Of a stretch of DNA of 64,000 bases, positions 17,167 to 25,779 are shown one piece after another (within the stretch, counting starts at the first letter, position 1; each line of letters starts with the position of its first letter). The stretch is taken from positions 682,001 through 746,000 of the forward strand of contig NZ_CP069370.1 in assembly GCF_019623905.1 (NCBI RefSeq), in the 5' to 3' direction. A program made the position numbers and the translations under genes. Under the pieces are notes generated by a model. It saw nothing but the letters and a program-made list of their open reading frames with translations. It did no database searches and was not told the origin of the DNA. The DNA is from Neotabrizicola shimadae (lineage in GTDB: Bacteria > Pseudomonadota > Alphaproteobacteria > Rhodobacterales > Rhodobacteraceae).

Positions 17167-18818
17167 CCATCGACCTCACCGCCGCGCCCTTCGGGCTGGA
17201 TGCAGAGGGCATCGCCTGGGTGCAATCCACCCTCGCCGCCATGACCCCGCGCGAAAAGGCGGGGCATCTCTTCGTCCATCTCTCGCGCGGCTTCGACCCG
17301 GCGGAACTGCCCCGCCTGGGCGCACTCGCCCCCGCCGGCATCACCCGCTTCTTCAGCCCCGACGGCCCCGGCGAGGCTGCCTTCCTCACCGCCGCCCAGG
17401 CCCAGGCGAAGCTGCCGCTCCTCGTCTCCTCCGATCTCGAAGGCTCGCGCATGAGCCTGCCCTTCGGCACCGAAGTGCCGAACCCGCTGGCGCTGGCCGC
17501 GGTGAACGACATCCAGGCCAGCCGCCAGATCGCCCGCATCATGGCCGAGGAAGCCCGCGCCATCGGCGTGAACTGGACCTTCACGCCCGTCATCGACATC
17601 AACGCCGCCTTCCGCTCGGCCATCGTCGCCACCCGCGGTTTCGGCGCCGAGGTCGACAAGATCGAGGCGCAGGCGCTGGCCCAGATCGCCGAGTTCCAGG
17701 CGGCCGGCGTCGCCGCCACCGTCAAGCACTGGCCGGGCGAGGGGCATGACGACCGCGACCAGCACCTTGTCACCACCATCAACCCCCTTTCGGTCGAGGC
17801 GTGGGAGGCGACGCATGGCCGCCTCTACCGCGCCGCCATCGCGGCGGGCGTGAAATCGGTCATGTCGGCGCATATTGCCTTTCCGGCCTTCGTGCGCTCC
17901 ATCGACCCCCAGGCGGGGATCGAGGCCTTCCGCCCCGCCACCGTAAGCCACACCCTGACCACCACGCTTCTGCGCGACAGGCTCGGCTTCAACGGCGTCA
18001 TCGTGTCAGATGCCACGCCCATGGCCGGCTTCTGCGCCTGGGCCGCGCGCAGCGAGATGTTGCCGCAGGTCATCACCGCCGGCTGCGACCTGATCCTCTT
18101 CTCCGACGATCCCGAGGGCGACCTCGCGCTCATCGAAGCCGCCATCGCCGATGGACGCATCCCGCAACAAAGGCTCACCGAGGCGCTGACGCGCACGCTT
18201 GGCCTGAAGGCCGCTCTTGGCCTGCACAAGGCCCGCCCCGTCTCGAACCTCGCGAAACTCGGCCAGCCGCAGGACCGCGCCACCGCCCGCGCCGTCACCG
18301 CGCGTGCGCCGACGCTGGTGAAGGATGTGAAGGGCCTTCTGCCGTTGTCCCCCGCGAGACACCGCCGCGTGCTGATGGTCTCCGGTGGGGTGGTGCAACC
18401 CTTCTTCCCGCATCCCATCCCGCTCGACCTGCCCGACCTGATGCGCGCCGAAGGGTTCGAGATCACGCTGTTCCAGCCCGGCCAGCACATGCACCCTGCC
18501 GACTGGGACCTGATGGTCTTTGCCTTCGCCGAAGAAACGTTGCTGACCCGTGGGCGCATCTTCCTGGATTGGGCCAAGGTCATGGGCGGCTTCGGCCCGG
18601 CGATGGAACGGCACTGGCACGAGATCCCCACGCTGATGGTCTCGTTCGGCTTCCCCTACTACCTCTACGATGCCCCACGCGTGCCCGCTTACGTCAACGC
18701 CTATGCCTCGATGCCCTCGATGCAGGCGGCGGTGGTCGATTGCCTTCTGGGCCGCGCGCCCTTTGCCGGCACGCCGCCGCACGATCCGTTCTGCGGGCTG
18801 GAGGACGCGCGATACTGA
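17163..18818 (+). CDS. Glycoside hydrolase family 3 protein
   Basis: 551 residues, apparently cytoplasmic (no signal peptide). The GH3 N-terminal TIM barrel shows LLVSSDLEGSRMSLPFGTE, the KHWPGEGHDDRDQH segment (equivalent to KHFPGHG) and IVSDATPMAG, where the Asp is the expected nucleophile. A smaller C-terminal region (about 390-551) resembles the GH3 C-domain without obvious extras. Family members include beta-N-acetylglucosaminidases (NagZ) and beta-glucosidases; at 551 residues it is longer than NagZ. The substrate cannot be assigned. GGAGG precedes the ATG inside the coupled upstream gene. Confidence 0.85.
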   Translation: MTIDLTAAPFGLDAEGIAWVQSTLAAMTPREKAGHLFVHLSRGFDPAELPRLGALAPAGITRFFSPDGPGEAAFLTAAQAQAKLPLLVSSDLEGSRMSLPFGTEVPNPLALAAVNDIQASRQIARIMAEEARAIGVNWTFTPVIDINAAFRSAIVATRGFGAEVDKIEAQALAQIAEFQAAGVAATVKHWPGEGHDDRDQHLVTTINPLSVEAWEATHGRLYRAAIAAGVKSVMSAHIAFPAFVRSIDPQAGIEAFRPATVSHTLTTTLLRDRLGFNGVIVSDATPMAGFCAWAARSEMLPQVITAGCDLILFSDDPEGDLALIEAAIADGRIPQQRLTEALTRTLGLKAALGLHKARPVSNLAKLGQPQDRATARAVTARAPTLVKDVKGLLPLSPARHRRVLMVSGGVVQPFFPHPIPLDLPDLMRAEGFEITLFQPGQHMHPADWDLMVFAFAEETLLTRGRIFLDWAKVMGGFGPAMERHWHEIPTLMVSFGFPYYLYDAPRVPAYVNAYASMPSMQAAVVDCLLGRAPFAGTPPHDPFCGLEDARY

Positions 18819-18848
18819 ACGGTCCCGCCATCCTGCTTGCGCGGTCAC

Positions 18849-18878
18849 TTGCCCTTTCCCCCGGCCTGCTGCCATAGT
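18849..18878 (+). promoter_or_regulatory. Possible sigma-70 promoter of the ABC binding-protein gene
   Basis: TTGCCC (18849-18854), 18 bases, then CATAGT (18873-18878), 45 bp before the ATG at 18923. Both boxes are partial matches and only position supports the call. Confidence 0.3.
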
Positions 18879-18922
18879 CTGCCGCCAGAAAAGACGCCTT
18901 CAAGAACCACAGGGAGTCCCCG

Positions 18923-19708
18923 ATGAAACTTGCCCTCGCCGGCCTGACGCTGGCCCTGACCGCCGCCTTCGCCCCCGCCTTCGCCGAAGTGCCCGACCTC
19001 GGCGGCCGCGAAGTGACCGTGGTGACCGAAAACGCCTATCCGCCGCTGCAATTCCTCGACAAGGCGGGCAAGCCGATCGGCTGGGAGTACGACGCGATGG
19101 ACGCCATCGCGAAGAAGCTCAACATCACCGTGAAGTACGAAAACACGTCTTGGGATGCGATGATCCCGGCGGTGGCCGAAGGCCAGTACGACATGGGCAT
19201 GACCGGCATCACCATCAAGGAAGACCGCAAGGAAAAGGTCGATTTCTCCGAGCCCTACATGCGGTCGGAAATGCTGATGATCGTGCGTGGCGATGAAGCC
19301 CGCTTCACCGACGCGGCCAGCTTCGCGGCCAACCCCGAACTGCTGGTTTCGGCCCAGCCGGGCACCTCGCCCTTCTATGCCGCGATCTACAACATCCTCG
19401 ACGGCAACGAGGAAAACCCCCGCGTCATCAAGTTCGAAACCTTCGGCGCGGGGCTTGAGGCGCTGAAGACCGGTGACGTGGATCTCACGCTGTCGGATTC
19501 CACCGCCGCGAACGGCTATGTCGCCGCCTCGAACGGCGGACTGAAGATCATCGGCGAGCCGCTCGCCTCGGAAGATTTCGGTTTCATCTTCCCCAAAGGC
19601 TCCGACCTGGTGGCCCCGATGAACGCCGCCATCGCCGAACTCAAGGCCGACGGCACCTTCGAGGCGCTGAACAAGAAGTGGTTCCTCGACTACAAGATGG
19701 GTGAGTGA
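18923..19708 (+). CDS. Amino-acid ABC transporter substrate-binding protein (family 3)
   Basis: 261 residues. A clean Sec signal peptide (MKLALAGLTLALTAAFAPAFA) is followed by a two-lobed SBP_bac_3 domain: TVVTENAYPPLQFLDKAGK, GWEYDAMDAIAKKL, then YDMGMTGITIKEDRKEKVDFSEPY and SDLVAPMNAAIAELKADG near the end. Such proteins bind polar amino acids in the periplasm and deliver them to a HisM/HisQ-type permease. The permease gene follows after 35 bp containing a stable hairpin. Ligand is not predictable by eye. Confidence 0.92.
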   Translation: MKLALAGLTLALTAAFAPAFAEVPDLGGREVTVVTENAYPPLQFLDKAGKPIGWEYDAMDAIAKKLNITVKYENTSWDAMIPAVAEGQYDMGMTGITIKEDRKEKVDFSEPYMRSEMLMIVRGDEARFTDAASFAANPELLVSAQPGTSPFYAAIYNILDGNEENPRVIKFETFGAGLEALKTGDVDLTLSDSTAANGYVAASNGGLKIIGEPLASEDFGFIFPKGSDLVAPMNAAIAELKADGTFEALNKKWFLDYKMGE

Positions 19709-19715
19709 GACCCCC

Positions 19716-19735
19716 GCCCCGGCGTAGGCCGGGGC
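19716..19735 (+). terminator. Intercistronic stem-loop between binding protein and permease
   Basis: GCCCCGGC (19716-19723) and GCCGGGGC (19728-19735) pair perfectly around a GTAG tetraloop, followed by CTCTT. A hairpin here usually stabilises the upstream binding-protein message and reduces readthrough, giving more binding protein than permease. An equivalent hairpin lies at 63722-63746. Confidence 0.55.
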
Positions 19736-19743
19736 CTCTTCTC

Positions 19744-20529
19744 ATGACTCCCAATTCCCAACCGGACAAGGATTTTCCCTGGTGGCTCGTCATCGTCGTG
19801 GTGACGGGCCTTTACCTGTTCTGGGAGGTCCTCTCCGACGAGGTCTATGCCCAGGCGCTGGCCACGCTGTCCAAGGGGATCCGGATCACGATCCTTGTCA
19901 CCCTGATCGCCTATGTCACCGCCTGCATCCTGGGGCTTCTGCTCGCGCTCGGCGGCCTGTCGCGCTGGATCGTCCTGCGCCAGGCCTGCCGGCTGTACAT
20001 CGAGGTGATGCGCGGCGTCCCGATCATCGTGCTTCTGCTTTATGTGGCCTTCGTCGCCGTGCCCGCGCTCGTATGGGCGTGGAACTGGTTCGGCCTGCCC
20101 ACGGCACGGGCGCGCGACGTGCCGCTTCTGTGGCGCGCCGTGGCGGCGCTGGCGCTCGCCTATTCCGCCTTCCTGGCCGAGATCTTCCGTGCCGGGTTGC
20201 AGGCGGTGGACAAGGGCCAGATCGAGGCCGCCGAGGCGCTTGGCCTGAACGGCTGGCAGCGCTTCCGCTTCATCGTCTTTCCCCAGGCCTTCCGCATGGT
20301 CCTGCCGCCCCTGGGCAACGATTTCGTGGCCATGGTGAAGGACTCCTCGCTGGTCTCCGTTCTGGGCGTCACAGACGTGACCCAGTTGGGCAAGGTCACG
20401 GCGGCGGGCAACTTCCGCTACTTCGAGACCTACAACGTGGTGGCGCTGATCTACCTGACGATCACCATCACCCTCAGCCTCGCCCTGCGTCACATCGAGA
20501 CGCGGCTCCGATCACGGGCCGAACGGTAG
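19744..20529 (+). CDS. Amino-acid ABC transporter permease (HisM/HisQ family)
   Basis: 261 residues with five or six membrane segments. The cytoplasmic coupling loop that docks on the ATPase is clear (EALGLNGWQRFRFIVFPQAF), as is the N-terminal GIRITILVTLIAYVTACILG and EVMRGVPIIVLLLY. The start at MTPNSQPDK avoids a Pro/Arg-rich leader that overlaps the upstream hairpin. No ATPase gene follows: downstream lies a dispersed repeat and an opposite-strand P-type ATPase. The transporter must borrow an ATPase from elsewhere or has lost its own. Confidence 0.92.
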   Translation: MTPNSQPDKDFPWWLVIVVVTGLYLFWEVLSDEVYAQALATLSKGIRITILVTLIAYVTACILGLLLALGGLSRWIVLRQACRLYIEVMRGVPIIVLLLYVAFVAVPALVWAWNWFGLPTARARDVPLLWRAVAALALAYSAFLAEIFRAGLQAVDKGQIEAAEALGLNGWQRFRFIVFPQAFRMVLPPLGNDFVAMVKDSSLVSVLGVTDVTQLGKVTAAGNFRYFETYNVVALIYLTITITLSLALRHIETRLRSRAER

Positions 20530-20575
20530 AGGGGGAGGCAGGTTTTCTGGAAGAAACCCGCAAGTTCGTTCGAGC

Positions 20576-20674
20576 GAGTTTGGCAGCGAAAAGTGTGAAG
20601 TCCAAGTTAATTCGGACTTGCAACCTATTGAAAAAATTGAGTCCGGCTAGGCGTCCGAGCTCGGACGCCTAGCC
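20576..20674 (-). repeat. Dispersed repeat copy A (palindrome plus tail)
   Basis: The 18-bp core GCGTCCGAGCTCGGACGC sits in a perfect 30-bp palindrome (20645-20674). The tail, read on the minus strand, includes TTTCAATAGGTTGC and ATTAACTTGGACTTCAC, shared with three other copies in the window. In this copy the tail adds a second inverted repeat (AAGTCC...GGACTT). The TAG stop codon of the P-type ATPase (20669-20671) lies inside the palindrome. It occupies the junction between the convergent permease and ATPase genes. Confidence 0.85.
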
Positions 20675-22600
20675 CTTGCCCCGGATCGGGTCGGCCAGCA
20701 GCCGCAGCCCGTTCAGCACCACCAGGACCGTGCCCCCCTCATGCCCAACGACCGCCAGGGGCAGGGGCAGGTCAAGGAACAGGGCCCCCGTGACCAGCAG
20801 GACCATGGCCCCCAGGGCAAAGGCCAGGTTCTGCCGGATCACGCCGGCCGTGCGCCGGGCCAGCCGGTGCGCCTCGGCCAGCCGGGTCATGTCCTCGGAC
20901 AGAAGGGCCACATCGGCGGTCTGGAGCGCCACCTCGCTGCCCCCCACCCCCATGGCGATCCCAACATCCGCCCGGGCCAGCGCGGCGGCATCGTTGACCC
21001 CGTCCCCCACGAAGGCCACCCGCCCCGCCGAAGCGAGCCCCGCCACCAGATCCACCTTCCCTCCCGGCAAGAGGTCGGCGTGAATCTCCTCCGGCGCCAG
21101 CCCCAGGTCGCGCCCGATCCGCTCGGCCACCGCCCGCCGGTCCCCGGTCATCATGGCGATCCGGCTGACGCCCCCCGTGCGCAGCGCCGCCAGCCCAGCG
21201 GCCGAGCTTTCCCGCGGGCGGTCGGCCACCGTCACCGCCCCCAGCACCCGGTGTCCGCGTCCCAGCCAGACCACCGTCTCGGCCCCGTCGGCCAGCGCCT
21301 CGATCCCGTCCGGCACCGCCTCCACCCCCATCCGCGCCAGCATCCGCCGGTTGCCGGCCCACAGCGGCGCCGCGCCATCGCCCGCCACGATCCCCTCGCT
21401 CGGCAAGGCCCGCACCGCCTCGGCCGGCACGACGGTCACGCCCCGCGCCTCGGCCGCCCGCCGGATCGCGCCGGCGATGGGATGCTCGGACTGGGCTTCG
21501 AGCCCCGCGAAGAGGGCAAGGAACGCGCCCTCCTCCATACCCGGAGCAGCGAGGCCCGTGACCTCGGCCTTGCCCGTGGTCAGGGTGCCGGTCTTGTCGA
21601 AGGCGAAGGACTTGACCGCAGCCAGGGTCTCCAGCGCGGTGCCGCCCTTGAACAGCACCCCGCCGCGGGCGGCGGCGGAGAGGGCGGAGAGGATCGCGGA
21701 TGGGACCGAGATCACCACGGCGCAGGGGCTGGCGGCGACCAGCAGGGTGGCGGCACGATAGAGCGCCTGGTCGGGAGGAGTGCCTGTCCAGCGGAACAGA
21801 GCCCAGGCCGCGACTGAACCCGCGAGGACGCCCACGGTGTAGCGCTGGCCGAACCAGTCGGAGAAGCGTTCCGAGGGGGAGCGGGCGGCCTGCGCCTCGG
21901 TGACCAGGCGGATCATCCGGGCCACGGTGCTTTCGGCGGTGGGCCGGGTGACCTCCATTTCGATCACGGCCGACAGGTTCACCGTGGCCTCCAGCACCGG
22001 CTGGCCGGGGGCGTGGTGGACGGGCATGGATTCGCCCGTGATGGTGGCCTCGTCGAAGCCGCCCTCGCCGGACCGGATGACCCCGTCCACGGGGACGCGG
22101 GCGCCGGGGCGGAGGATCACCAGGTCGCCGGGCAGGAGGCTGGCGGTCGGGATCTCGGTCACGCCGGTGGGGGTCTTCTTCAGGGCGGTGTCGGGGCGCA
22201 GCGCCATGAGGGCCTCGACGGCGCGGCGGGCGCGGCCCATGGCGCGGTGTTCGAGGGTCTCGGAGAGGCTGAAGAGGGTGAGGAGGACGGCGCCTTCCAG
22301 CGGGGCGCCGACCCAGGCGGCGGCGAGGGCGGCCACGACCATGAGGAGGTCGATGTCGAGGACCCGGTCCCGAGTGAGGGAGCGCAGGGCGGAGAGGCCG
22401 GGGGGGACGCCGCCTGCTAGGTAGGCGAGGGTGAAGCCCGCCCACTGGAAGGGGAGGTCGCCGGCGGTGCGGGCGAGAAAGCCCAGGAAGAGGCCCGCGA
22501 CGGTGAGGGCGGTCAGGAGGAGGTCGCGGTCCTCGGCCGAGGCTTGGGCATGGGGCTGGGCCATAGGGGCATCATGGCAGGGCCGCGGGGCCGTGGCCAT
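20669..22600 (-). CDS. Heavy-metal translocating P1B-type ATPase
   Basis: 643 residues. It has paired N-terminal membrane helices, the TGES motif of the actuator domain (ATITGESMPVHHAPG), the SPC metal-site motif in VAASPCAVVISVP, the phosphorylation motif DKTGTLTTGK, the SEHPIAGAI motif of the nucleotide domain, GDGVNDAAAL, and the C-terminal HEGGTVLVVLNGLRLL. SPC plus HEGGT fits the ZntA/CadA group (Zn, Cd, Pb efflux) better than copper pumps. There is no N-terminal HMA domain. The start may be 22600 or 22564; neither has a good ribosome-binding site. The gene is bracketed by inverted repeat copies A and B. Confidence 0.92.
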   Translation of the reverse strand: MATAPRPCHDAPMAQPHAQASAEDRDLLLTALTVAGLFLGFLARTAGDLPFQWAGFTLAYLAGGVPPGLSALRSLTRDRVLDIDLLMVVAALAAAWVGAPLEGAVLLTLFSLSETLEHRAMGRARRAVEALMALRPDTALKKTPTGVTEIPTASLLPGDLVILRPGARVPVDGVIRSGEGGFDEATITGESMPVHHAPGQPVLEATVNLSAVIEMEVTRPTAESTVARMIRLVTEAQAARSPSERFSDWFGQRYTVGVLAGSVAAWALFRWTGTPPDQALYRAATLLVAASPCAVVISVPSAILSALSAAARGGVLFKGGTALETLAAVKSFAFDKTGTLTTGKAEVTGLAAPGMEEGAFLALFAGLEAQSEHPIAGAIRRAAEARGVTVVPAEAVRALPSEGIVAGDGAAPLWAGNRRMLARMGVEAVPDGIEALADGAETVVWLGRGHRVLGAVTVADRPRESSAAGLAALRTGGVSRIAMMTGDRRAVAERIGRDLGLAPEEIHADLLPGGKVDLVAGLASAGRVAFVGDGVNDAAALARADVGIAMGVGGSEVALQTADVALLSEDMTRLAEAHRLARRTAGVIRQNLAFALGAMVLLVTGALFLDLPLPLAVVGHEGGTVLVVLNGLRLLADPIRGKG

Positions 22601-22610
22601 GCGGCGGGGA

Positions 22611-22697
22611 GGCGTCCGAGCTCGGACGCTTGGTTGGATGTAATGATTTCAATGGCTTGCAGTCACGCATTAACTCGGCGGTAAGAATTGCCGAGCC
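22611..22697 (+). repeat. Dispersed repeat copy B (palindrome plus tail)
   Basis: Core palindrome at 22612-22629, then the tail with ATTTCAATGGCTTGC, ATTAACT and TTGCCGAGCC (the last shared with copy D). It starts only 11 bp upstream of the longest P-type ATPase start and points away from that gene, opposite to copy A, so the ATPase lies between two inward palindromes. This is the only copy not at a convergent junction. Confidence 0.8.
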
Positions 22698-22916
22698 TGC
22701 CAGACGCGCGGATGCTGGACTTTTCTGCCGGCGGGCAAGAATCGGGGAGGGCGGAGCGCCCTTGGCCAGGGCAGCAGCAGGGTTCCTGGGCGGGGCGGCG
22801 CCAGGAGGCGCGCCACCTGACCGGGGTCTTGCTGCGCGTCATGCCTGGGTGCGAAGGCCGCGGGTGTCTGGTGCGGATTGCCACGCTTGACTGCGGCGCG
22901 GCGGTCGGGGCGGGCC
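22698..22916. other. Gene-free remainder between P-type ATPase and DMT transporter
   Basis: With repeat B this makes a 316-bp interval without a convincing gene (22601-22916). Open frames here lack family sequence and ribosome-binding sites. It contains short GC-rich inverted repeats only. It should hold the ATPase promoter and the 3' end of the DMT transcript. Confidence 0.5.
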
Positions 22917-23840
22917 CTAGCCGTGCGGGGTCATCGATTTGCGCTGGCGGGCACGTTCGAGGCCAAGCCTGCGTTCGCGCCAGATGATGAGGATGCCCGC
23001 CGTCACGATCAACGCGGCACCGCCGAGCATGGTCCAGGTCGGCGTTTCGGCGAAGAAGAAATAGCCGAAGGCAAGGGCGAAGAGCATCGAGGCATAGTCG
23101 AAGGGCGCGACCAGCGAGGCATCGGCGTGGCGGTAGCTGGAGGTGAGAAGGATCTGCCCGACCCCACCCAGAAGCCCGGCCCCCACCAGTAGCGCCGCTT
23201 CCCAAGGCGTGGGCACGACCCAGCCGAAGGGAAGGGTGATGAGCGACAGGCAGGTGGCGGTCAGCGAGAACCAGAACACGATGGCGGCGGTCTGTTCGGT
23301 GTGGACGAGCTTGCGCACGAAGACCTGTGCGAGCGCGGCGAAGACCGCGCTGCCCAGGACGAGCATGGCGCCGAAAGCCTCGCGCTGGCCGGCGGTGTCA
23401 CCGCTGACAAGGGTGAGGCGGGGCGAGAGGACGATCATCACGCCGACCAGGCCAAGCGCCACAGAGGCCATGCGGAAGAAGCGCACATCCTCGCCCAGGA
23501 ACATGGCGGCGAAGATCACGGTCAGGAGCGGCGCGGCGTAGCCGAGTGCCGTGACCTCGGGCAGCGGCAGAAAGCCGAGCGCCGAGAAGCCGAGCCCCAT
23601 GGCGACCGTGCCGGCAAAGCCGCGCCAGACATGGCCCATCGGGTTGACGGTGTTGAAGCCGGTGCGCAGCTCGCGCCGGTAGGCGAGCCAGATCACGATG
23701 ACCGGAATGGCGAAGAAGGACCGGAAGAACACCGCCTCGCCCCCTGGCACATGGGGGGCGGTGGCCTTGATCATCGCGGACATCACGATGAAGACCAGGA
23801 CCGAGGCCAGTTTGAAGGCGATGCCGCGCAGGGGAGACAT
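22917..23840 (-). CDS. DMT superfamily (EamA) transporter
   Basis: 307 residues with about ten membrane segments in two EamA repeats (first beginning [21 protein letters not shown], second near [20 protein letters not shown]). Conserved points include [12 protein letters not shown] and the second-repeat ending [23 protein letters not shown], typical of RhaT/EamA-type metabolite exporters found in many Rhodobacteraceae. The substrate is unknown. The C-terminus is basic ([14 protein letters not shown]). It stands alone, about 170 bp from divergent adenine deaminase. Confidence 0.88.
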   Translation of the reverse strand: MSPLRGIAFKLASVLVFIVMSAMIKATAPHVPGGEAVFFRSFFAIPVIVIWLAYRRELRTGFNTVNPMGHVWRGFAGTVAMGLGFSALGFLPLPEVTALGYAAPLLTVIFAAMFLGEDVRFFRMASVALGLVGVMIVLSPRLTLVSGDTAGQREAFGAMLVLGSAVFAALAQVFVRKLVHTEQTAAIVFWFSLTATCLSLITLPFGWVVPTPWEAALLVGAGLLGGVGQILLTSSYRHADASLVAPFDYASMLFALAFGYFFFAETPTWTMLGGAALIVTAGILIIWRERRLGLERARQRKSMTPHG

Positions 23841-24007
23841 GGGGGATTCCTTGGCCGAGACGTCTCATTCCGGGCGGGGGGATGCAAGAGGGCGCCTGGC
23901 TTGGGCGGCGCCCAGGCGGGCGTTCTGACGGAGCGAGGGGCCTGCGCCGGGGCGAGGGCTGGACGGCGGGCGGGGCTTGGGGTTTGCTGCCGCAAAAGGA
24001 GCCAGCC

Positions 24008-25708
24008 ATGACCCGTCCCGCACTTGCCGACCTTATCGACCAGGGGCGCGGGGTCGCGCCCGCCGATCTTGTGCTGAAGGGCGGGCGCGTCTTCGACCTG
24101 GTGTCGGGCGATCTGGTCGAGACCGACGTGGCGATCTGCGGCGATACCATCGTCGGGGTCCTTGGAACCTATCAGGGGCGGCGCGAGATCGACTTGGCGG
24201 GCCGCGTGCTGGTGCCGGGATTCATCGACACGCATCTGCATGTGGAGAGCTCGGCCGTGACGCCCTTCGAGTTCGACCGCTGCGTCTGTCCGCGCGGCGT
24301 GACCACGGCGATCTGCGATCCGCACGAGATTGCCAATGTCTGCGGCCTGGCGGGGATTCGGTACTTCCTGGAAGCCTCGGCGCATCTGGTGATGGATTTG
24401 CGGGTGCAGCTGTCGTCCTGCGTGCCCTCGACACATATGGAGACGGCCGGCGCGCGGCTGGAGGCGGCGGATCTGGTGGGGCTGATGGATCACCCCAAGG
24501 TCATTGGCCTTGCCGAGTTCATGAACTTTCCCGGCGTGCTGATGAAGGACGAGGGCTGTCTGGCCAAGCTGGAGACGTTCCGGGGCCGGCACATCGACGG
24601 CCATGCGCCGCTTTTGCGGGGCAATGACCTGAACGGCTATCTGGCGGCGGGCATCCGCACCGAGCATGAGGCCACGACTTACGAAGAGGGGCTGGAGAAG
24701 CTGCGCAAGGGGATGCGGGTGCTGATCCGCGAGGGGTCGGTGTCGAAGGACCTGCACGCGCTGGCGCCGCTTTTGACCGAGCGGTTCTCGCCCTATCTGT
24801 GCCTGTGCACCGATGACCGCAACCCGCTGGACATCGCCGAGCACGGGCATCTGGACCATATGATCCGCACGGCGATTGCCATGGGACAGCCTGCGCTGGC
24901 GGTCTATCGCGCGGCCTCGCTTTCGGCGGCGGAAGCCTTCGGCCTGAAGGACCGCGGGCTGATCGCGCCGGGCAAGCGGGCCGACATTGCGGTGATCGAC
25001 TCGCTGGAGGGGTGCCATGCGAGCCTTGTGCTGGCGGGCGGCGTGGTGGCCGATGCCGCGGCCTTTGCGGCGCGCGGGTGGGTGGAGCCGGTGGCGCGGG
25101 GGTCGGTGAAGGCCGGGCAGGTCGTGGCGGAGGATTTCCGCACCGGCGGCAACCGGGCCGAGACGCCGGTGATCGGCATCCTGCCGGGCAAGATCATCAC
25201 CGAGCACCTGAGTTTCGACATCGCGCCGGTGGATGGCGACAAGCGGCCGGACGTGGCGCGCGACCTTGTGAAGATCGCGGTGATCGAGCGGCACGGGAAG
25301 AACGGCAACCGGGCGACGGGTTTCGTGAAGGGCTTCGGGTTGCAGCGCGGGGCGATCGGCTCGACCGTGTGCCACGACCATCACAACATCGCGGTGGTGG
25401 GGGCGGATTATGCCGACATGGCACTGGCGGCGAACCGCCTGCGCGAGATCGAGGGCGGGTTCGTCGTGGTGCTGGGGGGCCGCGTGCTGGCGGAACTGGC
25501 GCTGCCGGTGGCGGGGCTGATGAGCCTTGAGCCGTTCGAGGTGGTGCATGACCGGCTGGTCGACCTGCGCGCGGCGGCAAAGAGCATGGGCGTAGTGCTG
25601 GAGGAGCCCTTCCTGCAACTGGCCTTCCTGGCGCTGCCGGTGATTCCGCATCTGAAGATCACCGACCGGGGGCTGGTGGACGTGGACCGCTTCGAGATCA
25701 TCGGCTGA
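24008..25708 (+). CDS. ade: Adenine deaminase
   Basis: 566 residues, typical length. Amidohydrolase metal ligands are visible in [12 protein letters not shown], in [18 protein letters not shown] and [16 protein letters not shown]; the C-terminal half has the Ade-specific [28 protein letters not shown] run (cited here in parts: [26 protein letters not shown]). It converts adenine to hypoxanthine and ammonia for purine salvage. AGGAG lies just before the ATG at 24008; an upstream extension of the frame is low-complexity and was rejected. No neighbouring purine genes. Confidence 0.95.
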   Translation: MTRPALADLIDQGRGVAPADLVLKGGRVFDLVSGDLVETDVAICGDTIVGVLGTYQGRREIDLAGRVLVPGFIDTHLHVESSAVTPFEFDRCVCPRGVTTAICDPHEIANVCGLAGIRYFLEASAHLVMDLRVQLSSCVPSTHMETAGARLEAADLVGLMDHPKVIGLAEFMNFPGVLMKDEGCLAKLETFRGRHIDGHAPLLRGNDLNGYLAAGIRTEHEATTYEEGLEKLRKGMRVLIREGSVSKDLHALAPLLTERFSPYLCLCTDDRNPLDIAEHGHLDHMIRTAIAMGQPALAVYRAASLSAAEAFGLKDRGLIAPGKRADIAVIDSLEGCHASLVLAGGVVADAAAFAARGWVEPVARGSVKAGQVVAEDFRTGGNRAETPVIGILPGKIITEHLSFDIAPVDGDKRPDVARDLVKIAVIERHGKNGNRATGFVKGFGLQRGAIGSTVCHDHHNIAVVGADYADMALAANRLREIEGGFVVVLGGRVLAELALPVAGLMSLEPFEVVHDRLVDLRAAAKSMGVVLEEPFLQLAFLALPVIPHLKITDRGLVDVDRFEIIG

Positions 25709-25747
25709 AGCGGTCGGGCCGGGGGGTTGCCCCTGCTGCCGGGGCCT

Positions 25748-25770
25748 GTATTGTTATTGTATAACATTAC
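25748..25770 (+). promoter_or_regulatory. Candidate Zur operator upstream of the CobW-family gene
   Basis: A 23-bp near-perfect palindrome with core TGTTATTGTATAACA (25752-25766) and outer GTA/TAC arms; 9 of 11 symmetric pairs match. It agrees with the ATGTTATANTATAACAT-like Zur box described in Proteobacteria. It stands out as AT-rich in a GC-rich genome and ends 9 bp before the ATG, so a bound repressor would block transcription. This predicts induction in zinc shortage. Confidence 0.75.
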
Positions 25771-25779
25771 AGGTGCGCC

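Noticed and set aside
22630-22916. Short open frames between the P-type ATPase and the DMT gene
   Set aside because: They overlap the repeat, lack ribosome-binding sites and show no family features.
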